Part shown: positions 51,280 through 60,590 of the stretch, piece by piece
Layout: each line of letters opens with the position of its first letter
How positions within the stretch are numbered: position 1 is the first letter of the stretch
Assembly (NCBI RefSeq): GCF_014203395.1
Contig: NZ_JACHIW010000002.1
Span: forward strand, 1,736,001 to 1,800,000
Direction: 5' to 3'
Length of the DNA stretch: 64,000 nt
Origin: Saccharopolyspora phatthalungensis
GTDB taxonomy: Bacteria > Actinomycetota > Actinomycetes > Mycobacteriales > Pseudonocardiaceae
Translations under genes and position numbers: made by a program
Notes under the pieces: model-generated
Seen by the model: the letters and a program-made list of their open reading frames with translations, nothing else
Told to the model about the DNA's origin: nothing
Databases searched by the model: none

Positions 51280-52277
51280 AGCATCTCGGAATTGACGCGC
51301 TTGAGCGTTGCAGACGGGCTGACGCCGTAGTGGGTCCGATAGAGACGCGCGAAACGCCCGTAGTTCGTGAAACCCCACCGCTGCGCCACCGCTTCGGTGG
51401 TGGTGCGGGAGAAGTCGTTGCGAACGAGCTCCTGATGTGCCCGCCGCAGCCTGACTTGACGCAGGTATGCCGTCGGGGTCGTCTGCAACTCGGTTCGGAA
51501 CAACTCCTGCAGGGTCCGGACACTCACTGCGGCCGCCTTCGCCAGATCGGCCAACGACGGCAGGGTGTACTCATCCCCTTCCGCTGCTGCTAGAGCACGC
51601 CGTAGAACGCGGCTCCTTGCGGAAACCGGATCGGCCGCATCCGGGTCCAGTGTGGACAGCAGGCCGCTAAGCGCGAGACCCGAGACGTGTTCGGCCATCA
51701 CGCCCTTCGTCAGCGTGCCGCTCGGTTGCCGCATCTCAAGCGCGAGCAGGCGCATGACCCAGGCCAGCACTCGGGCAGCGTCATCCCGGAGGTCTACCAG
51801 AAGCGGCGCGACAGGCTCGCGCAGGACGTGCTCTGCCGCAAGTGGTTGGTATGACGAGAGAACAGAGTTGTCGATGCGCAGCGTGGTCAGTTCCGTGTCA
51901 GGGCCCCAATCCTCATATCGGAGGCGGGCCCCGGGCGGAAGGAAGGCCAGCTTGTCGGGCGAGACGCGCACAGACTCGCGTCCCGCACTGATCGTGACCC
52001 CTCCCCGCCGTGGATGCAGCACGACGCAGCATGATCGCGGTGGCGGCGCTTCCAGCCGGATATTGCCGCTGATCTCAACCGCGCCGACATCGATCAGCGG
52101 GAGCCGGCTGGTCGCCAGCCGCAGTTCGAGCCGACTCGCCCTCCCGAGCATGGTGAGAAAGTTGGGAGCGTAAGCGGCCTCAAAGGCCGAGCTGGCCTCG
52201 TCGGGATCGGTGATGGTGATCGGGGCGAGAACGGGTTGGCTCGGCGGCACCTGATAGGACGTGCCACTGTGACGCAT
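51276..52277 (-). CDS. AraC-family transcriptional regulator
   Basis: This 333-residue regulator has an N-terminal AraC-binding-like sensor domain and a C-terminal double helix-turn-helix (LADLAKAAAVSVRTLQELFR, then RWGFTNYGRFARLYRTHYGVSP). The arrangement fits the PF14525/HTH_18 type common in aromatic and alkyl catabolism. It lies between the gentisate operon (convergent) and the P450 operon (same strand, 80 bp upstream). It may control either one; the P450 operon is the better candidate because both are read on the minus strand, but no operator is evident. Confidence 0.88.
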   Translation of the reverse strand: MRHSGTSYQVPPSQPVLAPITITDPDEASSAFEAAYAPNFLTMLGRASRLELRLATSRLPLIDVGAVEISGNIRLEAPPPRSCCVVLHPRRGGVTISAGRESVRVSPDKLAFLPPGARLRYEDWGPDTELTTLRIDNSVLSSYQPLAAEHVLREPVAPLLVDLRDDAARVLAWVMRLLALEMRQPSGTLTKGVMAEHVSGLALSGLLSTLDPDAADPVSARSRVLRRALAAAEGDEYTLPSLADLAKAAAVSVRTLQELFRTELQTTPTAYLRQVRLRRAHQELVRNDFSRTTTEAVAQRWGFTNYGRFARLYRTHYGVSPSATLKRVNSEML

Positions 52278-52357
52278 TCCACAAGTCTGTCGAATCTCCT
52301 ACGGCCGTGTCAATGGCCGCAACGCACGTCAATGGCCACGGCGGCACGCGGTCCGGC

Positions 52358-53539
52358 TCAGCCGAGTACCACCAGCAGGTTCTTCGGTCGCCGCATCATC
52401 GGGGCGCGCACCTTTTCCCATTGGTAGGAGTCACTGAGGCTCATCCGGGGATAGGCGTCAAGCAGTGCGTTGAGGGCACAAACGCTCTCCAGCCGGGCCA
52501 GCGGCGCACCGATGCAAGTGTGGATGCCACGACCGAACGCCAGGTGCGCCGAGGCCGCATCGCGGTCCAGCCGGAACTCCTCGGCGTCCGGTCCCCACGA
52601 TTGCTCGTCACGATTGCCCGACTGAAGGCTGATGAGCACCTTCGTCTCCGCGGGAATGACGGTGTCGCCGATGGTGTCTTCCCGCACGGCAGTGCGGAGC
52701 ACGAACTGCAGCGGAGTATCGAGCCGGAGGCTTTCCTCCACGGCGTTGGCAACCTTGCTCCGGTCACGCGCGAGGGTCTGCCATTGATCCGTGGCGAGCA
52801 GCGAGTAGACCGTGTTGAGGATGAGGCTCCGAGTGGTGTCAGTAGCCGCGAGGATCAGCTGCATGATGTGGGTGACCGCCGCTACGTTGCTGAGCTCTTG
52901 CTCGCCGCTTTGCGGGTGCAGGAGTCCGTCGATGACATCTCGCAGTTCCGGAGGTCCGGCGCGACGCCGGTCAACGACCTCCGTGATGGCCTGGATCATG
53001 TTGCCCATCTCCGGGAGATCGATCAGCGGCTCTGGCATCGTCTCGTTGATGACGTCGGTCCAATCCTCCAGGTCTCGCCACAGATGCTCGGGGAGCCCGA
53101 TGAACGCGAACACAACCGACGCCGGCACCGCGCGGACGAACGACTCGTAGAGGTCAACCTCACCGCTGGCGGGCAAGCCCGCCATGGCCTTGTCCACGAT
53201 GCGTTCAACCTCGGGCCGCAACGCGCGCAGCCGTGGTGGTGCGAACCAGCGCAGAAGCCGGCCACGAAGCTCGGTGTGCTCGGGCGGGTCGATCATCGTG
53301 ATCAGCTGCGCCGGCAGTTCGAGTTCACCGTCAATGGCGAAGTTGCCGCGGTTGGAGTACACCTCGGGCCGGCTCAGCACATACCGGACATCTTCGTCGG
53401 TGACGACACTGGCCAGGTTGGGGCGCGGGAACGACACCGGGCATCGCGTTCGGGCGACGGCCAGCGGCCCATCGGGATCGTTCAGGTGCGCGGCGTCGAG
53501 CGGGTTGAACGGCGGCGTTGCCGTCCGGTCTTCAGACAT
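52358..53539 (-). CDS. Cytochrome P450 (bacterial soluble type)
   Basis: This 393-residue P450 has the oxygen-activating I-helix motif AATDTTRS, ExxR in EESLRLDTPLQF, and the haem loop FGRGIHTCIG with Cys342 as thiolate ligand. The length and lack of a membrane anchor fit soluble class I P450s. It is the last gene of a three-gene set (ferredoxin, reductase, P450) that provides its own electron chain from NAD(P)H. The ATG at 53539 overlaps the reductase stop by 8 bp. The substrate is unknown; a fatty acid, steroid or terpenoid is typical. Confidence 0.93.
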   Translation of the reverse strand: MSEDRTATPPFNPLDAAHLNDPDGPLAVARTRCPVSFPRPNLASVVTDEDVRYVLSRPEVYSNRGNFAIDGELELPAQLITMIDPPEHTELRGRLLRWFAPPRLRALRPEVERIVDKAMAGLPASGEVDLYESFVRAVPASVVFAFIGLPEHLWRDLEDWTDVINETMPEPLIDLPEMGNMIQAITEVVDRRRAGPPELRDVIDGLLHPQSGEQELSNVAAVTHIMQLILAATDTTRSLILNTVYSLLATDQWQTLARDRSKVANAVEESLRLDTPLQFVLRTAVREDTIGDTVIPAETKVLISLQSGNRDEQSWGPDAEEFRLDRDAASAHLAFGRGIHTCIGAPLARLESVCALNALLDAYPRMSLSDSYQWEKVRAPMMRRPKNLLVVLG

Positions 53540-54719
53540 GGGTCGTCTCCTCGGTTGGTTCGGTAGGGGCGATGGCGGGCTCGCCGAGGGCACGCCGGAG
53601 CTGTCGCGACGAGATGGGATGATTGATCGCTGCGACCGCTACCGCTTGACCAGTGGGTGACCGCCAGCCCACGACGGCGGTGTCGCGGTCCAGGTCGCCG
53701 TCGATCACGCGGAGGCTCCCATGGACCGGAAGCGAGCCGAAGACGCGCACCGACAGCCCGAATACCTCGGTCCAGAAGTAGCCGGGCGGCGCTACGGCGT
53801 CGGGCAGCCCCAGGAGCGTGCATGCCGCCCGCCGTCCGTCGGCGATCGCGGCCGACCAGTAAGGGGTACGCGTCAGCCCGTGGGGCCCAACCGATGCGCG
53901 AACGTCACCGGCCGCCACCACGCGCTCACGCACGCGCCCCGAGGCAGCGGTGATCACGCTCCCATCGGTATGCAACGGGATCCCTGATCCGCGCAGCCAG
54001 TCGGTAGCCGGCCGGTCACCGACGGCCTCGACCACCAGGTCGGCTCCGAGGCGTCGGCCCGAGCAGAGCCGGAGCCCGAGGGAATGGTCCTGCTCCGCGG
54101 GAACGCCGGCCGGCTCATGGATGAAGTTGGCTCCTGCCTGGGTGAGGCGACGAGAGACCAGAGCCGACATCTCCGGGCCCAGCAGGCGCTTCAGCGGCGG
54201 CTCCCGGTCGACCACGTCCACGGTGGCTCCGCGCCGCAGAGCCGAAGTAGCGAGCTCAAGCCCCAAAAAACCGGCGCCCACCACGACGAGGTGCGTGCCG
54301 ACGCGTAGCGCCCGCCCCAGCCTCGTCGCGTCGTCGATTGTGCGGACGGTGAGTGCGCCAAAGGCCGGCGGAAGGATTCGTCGCGGGTGGCACCCTGTCG
54401 CGAGGACAAGCCCGCCGTAGCGCAGGATCTCGGCGGACCGGCCCGCGTCGTTGTGGACGGTAACGGTGCGACGCTCCAGGTCCAGTGCCGTCGCGGTCGC
54501 GCCCGGCCAGAACTCCACGCCATCCGGCAATCCCGGAAGCGCGACAGCCTCGGACGTCAAGTCGCCTGCGAGGAACTGTTTGGAGAGCGCCGGCCGACTG
54601 TAGGGAGGATGCTGCTCGGCACCTACCAGCACCACGCGTCCCTCGTAGCCGAGCGAGACGAGCTCGTCCACGGCGCTCGATCCGGCGGCCGACGCACCGA
54701 CCACGACGATCGGGCTCAT
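53532..54719 (-). CDS. FAD-dependent ferredoxin reductase
   Basis: This 395-residue flavoprotein of the BphA4/putidaredoxin reductase family moves electrons from NAD(P)H to the adjacent ferredoxin. It has the FAD motif VVVGASAAGSSAVDEL, the NAD(P)-binding motif VVVGAGFLGLELA near residue 150, and the FAD-closing GDVRAS. The ATG at 54719 overlaps the ferredoxin stop by 4 bp. A ~20-residue C-terminal tail rich in Thr/Glu follows the reductase domain. Confidence 0.92.
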   Translation of the reverse strand: MSPIVVVGASAAGSSAVDELVSLGYEGRVVLVGAEQHPPYSRPALSKQFLAGDLTSEAVALPGLPDGVEFWPGATATALDLERRTVTVHNDAGRSAEILRYGGLVLATGCHPRRILPPAFGALTVRTIDDATRLGRALRVGTHLVVVGAGFLGLELATSALRRGATVDVVDREPPLKRLLGPEMSALVSRRLTQAGANFIHEPAGVPAEQDHSLGLRLCSGRRLGADLVVEAVGDRPATDWLRGSGIPLHTDGSVITAASGRVRERVVAAGDVRASVGPHGLTRTPYWSAAIADGRRAACTLLGLPDAVAPPGYFWTEVFGLSVRVFGSLPVHGSLRVIDGDLDRDTAVVGWRSPTGQAVAVAAINHPISSRQLRRALGEPAIAPTEPTEETTHV

Positions 54720-54931
54720 GAAACCGGTCGCTTTTCGAGCCGCAGCGCGGCCACCGGGCATACGCGGACCGCCGCACGCAGCGCGGGCAGATCATCGGCC
54801 GCAACGGTCTCGTCGGTGACGACCAACAGGTCGTCGTCCATGCGGAGGTGGTTGGGGGCCTCCTCAACGCAAAGTCCGTGGCTTTCACAGCGCTCTAGGT
54901 CCGCGATCACAGTCCATACCTGTGCACCCAT
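54716..54931 (-). CDS. [3Fe-4S] ferredoxin
   Basis: This 71-residue ferredoxin has Cys15, Cys21 and Cys58 as cluster ligands (ERCESHGLC, then VCPVAAL). Three cysteines with a His at the fourth position match [3Fe-4S] P450 ferredoxins. It is the first gene of the P450 operon and passes electrons from the reductase to the P450. Confidence 0.92.
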   Translation of the reverse strand: MGAQVWTVIADLERCESHGLCVEEAPNHLRMDDDLLVVTDETVAADDLPALRAAVRVCPVAALRLEKRPVS

Positions 54932-55033
54932 GTGTCCTCCTCGCCCGTCGTGAGGTCGGCGAGCCCGAAAGCATCGTCCGAGGAGCGAAGGTAAGAGCGT
55001 CTGTCGCCCAGCAGCGGACCGTTCGCGCAGACG

Positions 55034-55693
55034 TTAGGACAGATTGCGAAGGCTCGCAGGGCTCGGCGCCCTTGGGACGGCCGGGAGAACGAGGTCGGCT
55101 TGGTGGCCGGTTCGCTTGATTCGCTCGGCGTTGCGCTCATCCACCCGCGCCACCCACTCTTGGGCTTGCGCCGGTGTCTTGCCGAACCGGACGTGCCGGG
55201 CCACCAGCCGCGCCTGGCGTGTCTCGTCGTCGATGTCGCAGAACCAGACCTCGTCCAGTTGTGCCCGGATTTCGGGCCACGGTTGCGCGCTGTCGAGGAG
55301 GTAGTTCCCTTCCGTCAGGACGAGTCGGGTGCCCGGGAACACCGGAATGTGGCCGGCCACCGGCTGTTCGATGTCGCGGTCGAAGTTCGGGGCGTACACG
55401 GTGTTCCGGGTGTCGTGCCGGATTCTGGTCAGCAGCGCCAGATACCCGTGTGCGTCGAAGGTTTCGATCGCGCCTTTGCGCGCCTTGATCCCGAGCCTGT
55501 CGAGCTCGGCGTCGGCGAGGTGGAAACCGTCCAGGGGAACGCAGGTCGCTCGGACCCGGTCCGGGTCGATGCGATCGACGAGCGATTCGGCGAGCGTCGA
55601 CTTCCCGGCACCCGGGCATCCGGCGATGCCCACGATCGTTCGCCGCTGACGCTCGCAGAGCCGCTCCAGCCGCTCGACCAGCTCGTCATCCAT
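55034..55693 (-). CDS. Nucleoside/sugar kinase of the PanK/UDK-like P-loop family
   Basis: This 219-residue P-loop kinase has Walker A GIAGCPGAGKST near residue 24, a D-loop with PLDGFHLADAEL near 55, and TEGNYLLD near 128. It also has the lid segment RLVARHVRFGKTP. It is related to fructose/uridine/pantothenate kinase-like enzymes. It overlaps the epimerase stop by 8 bp and ends the operon, so it probably phosphorylates the sugar produced upstream. Confidence 0.86.
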   Translation of the reverse strand: MDDELVERLERLCERQRRTIVGIAGCPGAGKSTLAESLVDRIDPDRVRATCVPLDGFHLADAELDRLGIKARKGAIETFDAHGYLALLTRIRHDTRNTVYAPNFDRDIEQPVAGHIPVFPGTRLVLTEGNYLLDSAQPWPEIRAQLDEVWFCDIDDETRQARLVARHVRFGKTPAQAQEWVARVDERNAERIKRTGHQADLVLPAVPRAPSPASLRNLS

Positions 55694-56576
55694 GCTTGGC
55701 CGGTCCGCTCACCGCGAGCATCGCGGTGGTGAAGTTCAGCGCGTGGTCGGCGAGTTCCCTGCCGTCTTCCCACAGGTCTCGCCACACGGCGAGGTCGTCG
55801 GACAGTCCCCTGGCCACGACCGAGGACGAGAACGACTCGAAGGTGATCGGGCCCCGGTAGCCGATGTCTCCCAGCGCGTGGAAGAAGCTGGTGAAGTCGA
55901 TGTGCCCCGAGCCGAGGAAGCCGCGGTGGTTCTCTCCGATGTGGACGTAGCCGAGCCGGTCGCCCACCTCGCGGACGGGGCGCGCCATGTCGGCCTCTTC
56001 GATGTTCATGTGGTAGGTGTCCAGGTGGACCATGACGTTGTCGGCGCCGATGTCGTCGGCCAGCTCCACCGCCTGGCGCGCGGTGTTGACAAGGTTGGTC
56101 TCATAGCGGTTGCAGACCTCAAGGCCGAGCGTGACGTCATTGTCCGCGGCAGCCGTGGCGAGTTCGCGGATGACGCTGACCGCGTTGGCCCGGCCCGCCG
56201 GCGTTGGTGCGGCCGGGTATTTGCCCAGCGCGCTGAACAGTGCTCCGGTGAAGATCCGGCCGCCCAGGCCGACGGTGGTTTCCAGGCTGGCACGCAGCAG
56301 CGCCGCACCCCGCTTGACGACCGCCGGATCGTCGCTGGACACGTCGGCGTCGAAGGCCAGCCCACGGGAACACACGACGCCGAGCCCCGCCTCCGCAAGC
56401 AGGGTCCGCGTTCCCGGCACATCCAGCCGTTCCAGGTCATGCAGCGACAGCTCAAGCAGGTCGAAGCCGGCTTCGCTCGTGCTGCGGACCGCGTGCCGGA
56501 TCGAGTCGGGGGTGGTGTCGCCGACCCACACGAGGGCGTGAATGCCCAGGGAGTTCGCCCGGAGGGGCTTATTCAT
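55686..56576 (-). CDS. Sugar phosphate isomerase/epimerase (tagatose/psicose 3-epimerase-like)
   Basis: This 296-residue TIM-barrel metal enzyme has the four metal ligands of D-tagatose/D-psicose 3-epimerases in order: Glu in LGLEVCNRYETN, Asp in VHLDTYHMN, His in YVHIGENHRG, and Glu in ITFESFSSS. It would interconvert ketohexoses. It follows the nucleoside hydrolase by 33 bp. Confidence 0.86.
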   Translation of the reverse strand: MNKPLRANSLGIHALVWVGDTTPDSIRHAVRSTSEAGFDLLELSLHDLERLDVPGTRTLLAEAGLGVVCSRGLAFDADVSSDDPAVVKRGAALLRASLETTVGLGGRIFTGALFSALGKYPAAPTPAGRANAVSVIRELATAAADNDVTLGLEVCNRYETNLVNTARQAVELADDIGADNVMVHLDTYHMNIEEADMARPVREVGDRLGYVHIGENHRGFLGSGHIDFTSFFHALGDIGYRGPITFESFSSSVVARGLSDDLAVWRDLWEDGRELADHALNFTTAMLAVSGPAKHG

Positions 56577-56609
56577 GAGCTTTTCCTTGCCTGTTGCAGT
56601 TGAAACGGT

Positions 56610-57590
56610 CTATTCGGTGCAGATCGCGTCGACGATCTCGCGGACTACCGCCCCGCCGTCGATGGACGTGAGCACTCGCATGTTCGGTTTTGCGCCGGGC
56701 AGGATCACGGTCTGGCCGGTGGTCAGTTCTCCCTGGGTCTCCACGGCAACGGCGAGATCGGTGAAACCGCCAAGCCCCGGGTCGGCCGTGACCGCCACGG
56801 CCAGCGGGTCGTAGAGCACGCACCCCGGCGCCCAGTCGAACATCGGCGCTTCCAGATAGGTCTCGCACACCTCGGCGAAGATGCGGGTCCGGCCGGCCCG
56901 GGCGGGATCGAGCGCGCGAATCGTCTGTTCTTCCAGGACCAGTCCGGTGGCGGGATTGGTCACGTCCAGCCCCACCATCGTCAGGTCCACGCCGGAGCGG
57001 AACACGATGTCCGCGGCCTGCGGGTCGAAGTAGATATTGCACTCCGCGGTCGGGGTGATGTTTCCCCGGCCGTATTCGGTATTCATGCCGAGCGCACCGC
57101 CCATGAACACCACACCCGCGAGTTCGGTGGCGACCGCGGGCTCGGCCAGCATCGCCATCGCGAGATTGGTCTGCGGGCCGACCGCCACGACCGTCACTTC
57201 GCCCGGATGGCCACGAACGGCATCGATGATGAACTCCGCTGCGCGCTGCCCGCTCGCCGCCTCGGCAAGCGGCGGCAACGGAATCCGGCCTTCTCGCCCG
57301 CGTTCGCCCGCATACGCCTGTTCGAGCTCGCGGGGCAGCCGCCCGGACAAGGGCGCAGCGGAGCCGACCGAGACCGGCACATCGCTGCGGCCGGCCGCGT
57401 CCAGCACCGCCGCAGCACCGCGCGCCCCGAGTGCCGGCGGGCAGTTGCCGAAGGTGGTGGTGACGCCGAGCAATTCCAGCCGTGGATCGCTGAGCGCCAG
57501 CAGCAGTGCGATGGGGTCGTCGGCGTCGGTGCCGGGGATGCCCACGCCCGGATCGGTATCGAGGATGATCTTGCGTGGACCGGTGTTCAT
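56610..57590 (-). CDS. Nucleoside hydrolase (IUNH family)
   Basis: This 326-residue nucleoside hydrolase has the calcium-binding aspartate cluster LDTDPGVGIPGTDADDP at residues 9-25. Insertion of about eight residues between the first DTDPG and DD pair marks a variant subgroup. GPQTNLA, FMGGALG and the late DPLAVAV segment are also conserved. It would release ribose (or a ribose-like sugar) from nucleosides. Its start overlaps the ABC ATPase stop by 4 bp, tying it to the importer. Confidence 0.88.
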   Translation of the reverse strand: MNTGPRKIILDTDPGVGIPGTDADDPIALLLALSDPRLELLGVTTTFGNCPPALGARGAAAVLDAAGRSDVPVSVGSAAPLSGRLPRELEQAYAGERGREGRIPLPPLAEAASGQRAAEFIIDAVRGHPGEVTVVAVGPQTNLAMAMLAEPAVATELAGVVFMGGALGMNTEYGRGNITPTAECNIYFDPQAADIVFRSGVDLTMVGLDVTNPATGLVLEEQTIRALDPARAGRTRIFAEVCETYLEAPMFDWAPGCVLYDPLAVAVTADPGLGGFTDLAVAVETQGELTTGQTVILPGAKPNMRVLTSIDGGAVVREIVDAICTE

Positions 57591-58378
57591 GACGCACCAC
57601 CACTGTCCGCCGGCAGCGCGCCCGTCATGATGGCGACGGCCTCGGCGGGTGTGTGGGTCTGCGGCGTCACCACGGCCACCGCGCGGCCGAGCCGTTGGAT
57701 CTGAATGCGGTCGGCCACCTCGAAGACGTTCGGCATGTTGTGGCTGATGAGGATGACGCCCAGACCGCGGTCGCGGAGCTCCCGCACGACGTCGAGCACC
57801 TGCTGGGTCTCCCGGACCCCGAGCGCCGCGGTCGGCTCGTCGAGAACGACCACCCGACCGCCGAACGCCACCGCCCGCGCGATGGCCACGGCCTGACGCT
57901 GCCCGCCGGAAAGGGTCTCCACCACCTGCGTGATGTTCTGGATGGTTCGGATCCCCAGGGCGCCGACCTTTTCCTCGGCCTGTCTCCGCATCGCGCGGTG
58001 GTCGAGCATCCGCAGCACGCGTCCCAGCGGGCCACGACGGCGCACCTCGCGGCCGAGGAAGAGATTGGTCGCGATGTCGAGTTCGGGCGCGAGGGACAGG
58101 TTCTGGTACACCGTTTCGATCCCGGCCGCACGGGCGTCCTGCGGGCGGCGGAAGCGCACCTCGGCTCCCGCCACGGAGATGGTGCCAACGTCCGGAATCT
58201 CCGCCCCCGTCAGACATTTGACCAGGGTCGACTTCCCGGCCCCGTTGTCACCGATCAGCGCAAGGACCTCGCCCGCGTACAGGTCGATGTCAACCCCGTC
58301 GAGGGCGACCACCGGCCCGTAGGTCTTGACCAATCCTCGGGCGGAGAGTGCCGGCGTGCTGTCGGCCGTCGCGGTCAT
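57587..58378 (-). CDS. Sugar ABC transporter ATP-binding protein (single-domain)
   Basis: This 263-residue ATPase of the ribose/xylose (RbsA-like) type is only one domain, not the usual fused pair. Walker A GDNGAGKST is near residue 44, the Q-loop YQNLSL near 90, the LSGGQRQ signature near 160, and Walker B VVVLDEPTAAL follows. The ATG at 58378 overlaps the permease stop (ATGA). It powers sugar/nucleoside uptake. Confidence 0.9.
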   Translation of the reverse strand: MTATADSTPALSARGLVKTYGPVVALDGVDIDLYAGEVLALIGDNGAGKSTLVKCLTGAEIPDVGTISVAGAEVRFRRPQDARAAGIETVYQNLSLAPELDIATNLFLGREVRRRGPLGRVLRMLDHRAMRRQAEEKVGALGIRTIQNITQVVETLSGGQRQAVAIARAVAFGGRVVVLDEPTAALGVRETQQVLDVVRELRDRGLGVILISHNMPNVFEVADRIQIQRLGRAVAVVTPQTHTPAEAVAIMTGALPADSGGAS

Positions 58379-59415
58379 CGGGTTGCTCCCGTCCGGCGGA
58401 TCCACTGGTCCAGCGCGACCGCCGCGATGATCAGCAGCCCGATCGCGAGCGTCTGGTAGAGCACGTCGACGCGGGCCAGCGAGAGGCCATTGCGGAAGAA
58501 CCCGACCGTGACCGCGCCGAGGAACGTGCCAAGCAGTCGGCCCCTACCGCCGAACAAGCTGGTTCCGCCGATGACGACCGCCGTGATCGAGTCGAGGTTG
58601 ACATCGACCGCCGCGCTGGTCGTCGCCGCGTTGTTGCGGCCGATGAGCACCCAAGCCGAGAGCGCGACGAGCACCCCGGCGACCACGTACACGCTCAGCA
58701 GAACGCGTTTGGTGCTCACACCCGACAGCCGAGCCGCCTGCGGATCCGAACCCACCGCGTAGACGTGTTTGCCCCATGCGGTCTGGGACAGCGCGAAACC
58801 GAGCGCCAGGTACATGGCGATCACCAGCGCGACGCCGACGGTGAGCTGGAACGGCCCGACCGGGAACGACGTGGACGTCCAGGTCAGGAAATCCCCAAGC
58901 TTCTCGCCGTTGACCGACTGCCCGTTGGTCATCAGCAGCGCGAGCGCGGTGAACACGCTGAGCATGCCGAGTGTGGTGATGAACGGCGGTAGCTTCACCT
59001 GTGCCACGAGCACGCCGTTGATCAACCCGGCGGCCGCGCCGACGCCGATCCCGATGGCGAAGGCCCAGGGGCCGGGAACGCCCGCAAGACCGGCGAGAAA
59101 GCCCATCACCATCGACACGAAGATCATCAGCGCGCCGACCGACAGGTCGATTCCCGCGGTCAGGATGACGAGGGTCTGACCCGCCGCCAACGCGCCGATG
59201 ATCGACACCTGCTGCAAGATCAGCGATAGGTTCGATGGCAACAGGAACCGGTCGTTGGTGAACTGGAATGCGATGGCGGCGATCACCAGTACCACGAGCG
59301 GACTGATCTCGGGATGTCGGTGCAATACGCGCTGCACGCGCTGGAGCGGACTCAGCGGGCGCCGCTTGAACGCTTCGGCAGCGGTCAGGTCGCTGCTACG
59401 AGTAACGGTTGACAC
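58375..59415 (-). CDS. Sugar ABC transporter permease (RbsC/XylH-like)
   Basis: This 346-residue integral membrane protein has about nine to ten transmembrane helices and the branched-chain/ribose permease motifs (TAGIDLSVGALM, FITTLGM, IGGTSLFGGRG). The GTG at 59415 follows AAAGAAG. It lies 43 bp downstream of the substrate-binding protein gene and forms the translocation channel. Confidence 0.92.
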   Translation of the reverse strand: MSTVTRSSDLTAAEAFKRRPLSPLQRVQRVLHRHPEISPLVVLVIAAIAFQFTNDRFLLPSNLSLILQQVSIIGALAAGQTLVILTAGIDLSVGALMIFVSMVMGFLAGLAGVPGPWAFAIGIGVGAAAGLINGVLVAQVKLPPFITTLGMLSVFTALALLMTNGQSVNGEKLGDFLTWTSTSFPVGPFQLTVGVALVIAMYLALGFALSQTAWGKHVYAVGSDPQAARLSGVSTKRVLLSVYVVAGVLVALSAWVLIGRNNAATTSAAVDVNLDSITAVVIGGTSLFGGRGRLLGTFLGAVTVGFFRNGLSLARVDVLYQTLAIGLLIIAAVALDQWIRRTGATR

Positions 59416-59458
59416 AGTGCACTTCTTTCTCAAATCGAGCCGACCGGCGTTGGCTCGA

Positions 59459-60532
59459 TCAGTAGCAGTTCTGCATGCCTTGCTGCGAAGTGATGCCCTG
59501 CAGCCCACTGACCTGCTTGTCGGTGACCAGGGCGATACCGGTGTCGGTGAAGTTCTTCCCGGGGTCGGGGTTCGGCTTGACGCCGTTGCGCTTGTACTTG
59601 ACGACGGCGTCCACCCCACTCGCGCCCATCTTGCCGGGGTACTGCTGCGCGTCCGCCCCGAACTGGCCGCTGACTACACCCTTGATGCCGTCGCAGCTTC
59701 CGTTGATGGTCACCACCTGCGCGGTGGTGTTCCCGGCGGCTTTCAACGCCTGCACGGCACCGAGAGCGGACGGTTCGTTCGCGGTGTAGACGACATTGAT
59801 GCCCGAGTCGAGGGAAAGGCATTTCTCCATGGCGGTCCGCCCGCCATCCTCGGCACCATCGCTGGCCTCGTTGCAGGCGATCCGGTAATCGCCCGCAGCG
59901 TACCTGCCGGACTTGGCCTCGTCGCCATTGCGATTCGGGTCGTTCAGCGCAATCCCCATACCCGCGAGGAAACCCTGGTCCCGCTCGTAGTCGACGCTGA
60001 CGACCTTGTCGGCGAACAGGTCGATCAGGGCGATCGTCGCCTTGTTGCCCGCCAGCTTTCCCGCGGTCCACTGGCCGACCACCTGCCCCGCATGGCGGTT
60101 GTCCGAGGCGTACGTCGCCGAAACGAGGTCCGCGGGCGCGGTCGGGGTGTCCAGCGCGATGACGAAAACGCCGGCCGCCTGCGCCTTCTTGATCGCATCG
60201 TTGACGGCTGGGCCGTTGTTGGCGATCATGATGGCGTCGTCCCCGCGGGCGGTCGCGTTCTCGATCGCCTGGATCTGGCCGTCGGTGTCGGTCTGGTCCT
60301 TTCCGGACGCGACCGCCAGGTCCACGTTGCTCTGCTCGGCGGCCTTCTTCGCGCCGTTGATCATGGCAACCCAGTACGGGTCACTCGGGTCCTTCGTGAT
60401 GATCGTGACGTGCAACGTACGGTCGGCGGCGTTGCCACTGGAGTTCCCGGAACATCCGGTGAGTGCCATTGCGGCTGCCGTAACCACGGCACCCGCTGCC
60501 AGAACCGTGCGACGAGTCCGAAAGCGTGCCAT
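59459..60532 (-). CDS. Sugar-binding lipoprotein of the ABC importer
   Basis: This 357-residue periplasmic-binding-protein-fold lipoprotein has a signal peptide with a lipobox ending LTGCSG (acylated Cys near residue 26). A type I (RbsB-like) two-lobed domain follows (ITKDPSDPYWVAMINGAKKA in pieces, VVYTANEPSALGAVQALK). It is displayed outside the membrane and delivers the substrate to the permease. It is the first gene of the operon and is divergent from the ROK regulator. Confidence 0.92.
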   Translation of the reverse strand: MARFRTRRTVLAAGAVVTAAAMALTGCSGNSSGNAADRTLHVTIITKDPSDPYWVAMINGAKKAAEQSNVDLAVASGKDQTDTDGQIQAIENATARGDDAIMIANNGPAVNDAIKKAQAAGVFVIALDTPTAPADLVSATYASDNRHAGQVVGQWTAGKLAGNKATIALIDLFADKVVSVDYERDQGFLAGMGIALNDPNRNGDEAKSGRYAAGDYRIACNEASDGAEDGGRTAMEKCLSLDSGINVVYTANEPSALGAVQALKAAGNTTAQVVTINGSCDGIKGVVSGQFGADAQQYPGKMGASGVDAVVKYKRNGVKPNPDPGKNFTDTGIALVTDKQVSGLQGITSQQGMQNCY

Positions 60533-60590
60533 CTCAGCTCCGTCGATGAGTGACTTTGTCCAGGTGGGACAGTCTGTTCGCATCAACGTA

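Noticed and set aside
54907..55140. 77-codon minus-strand frame between ferredoxin and kinase
   Set aside because: It overlaps the kinase's C-terminus in another frame and has no ribosome-binding site.
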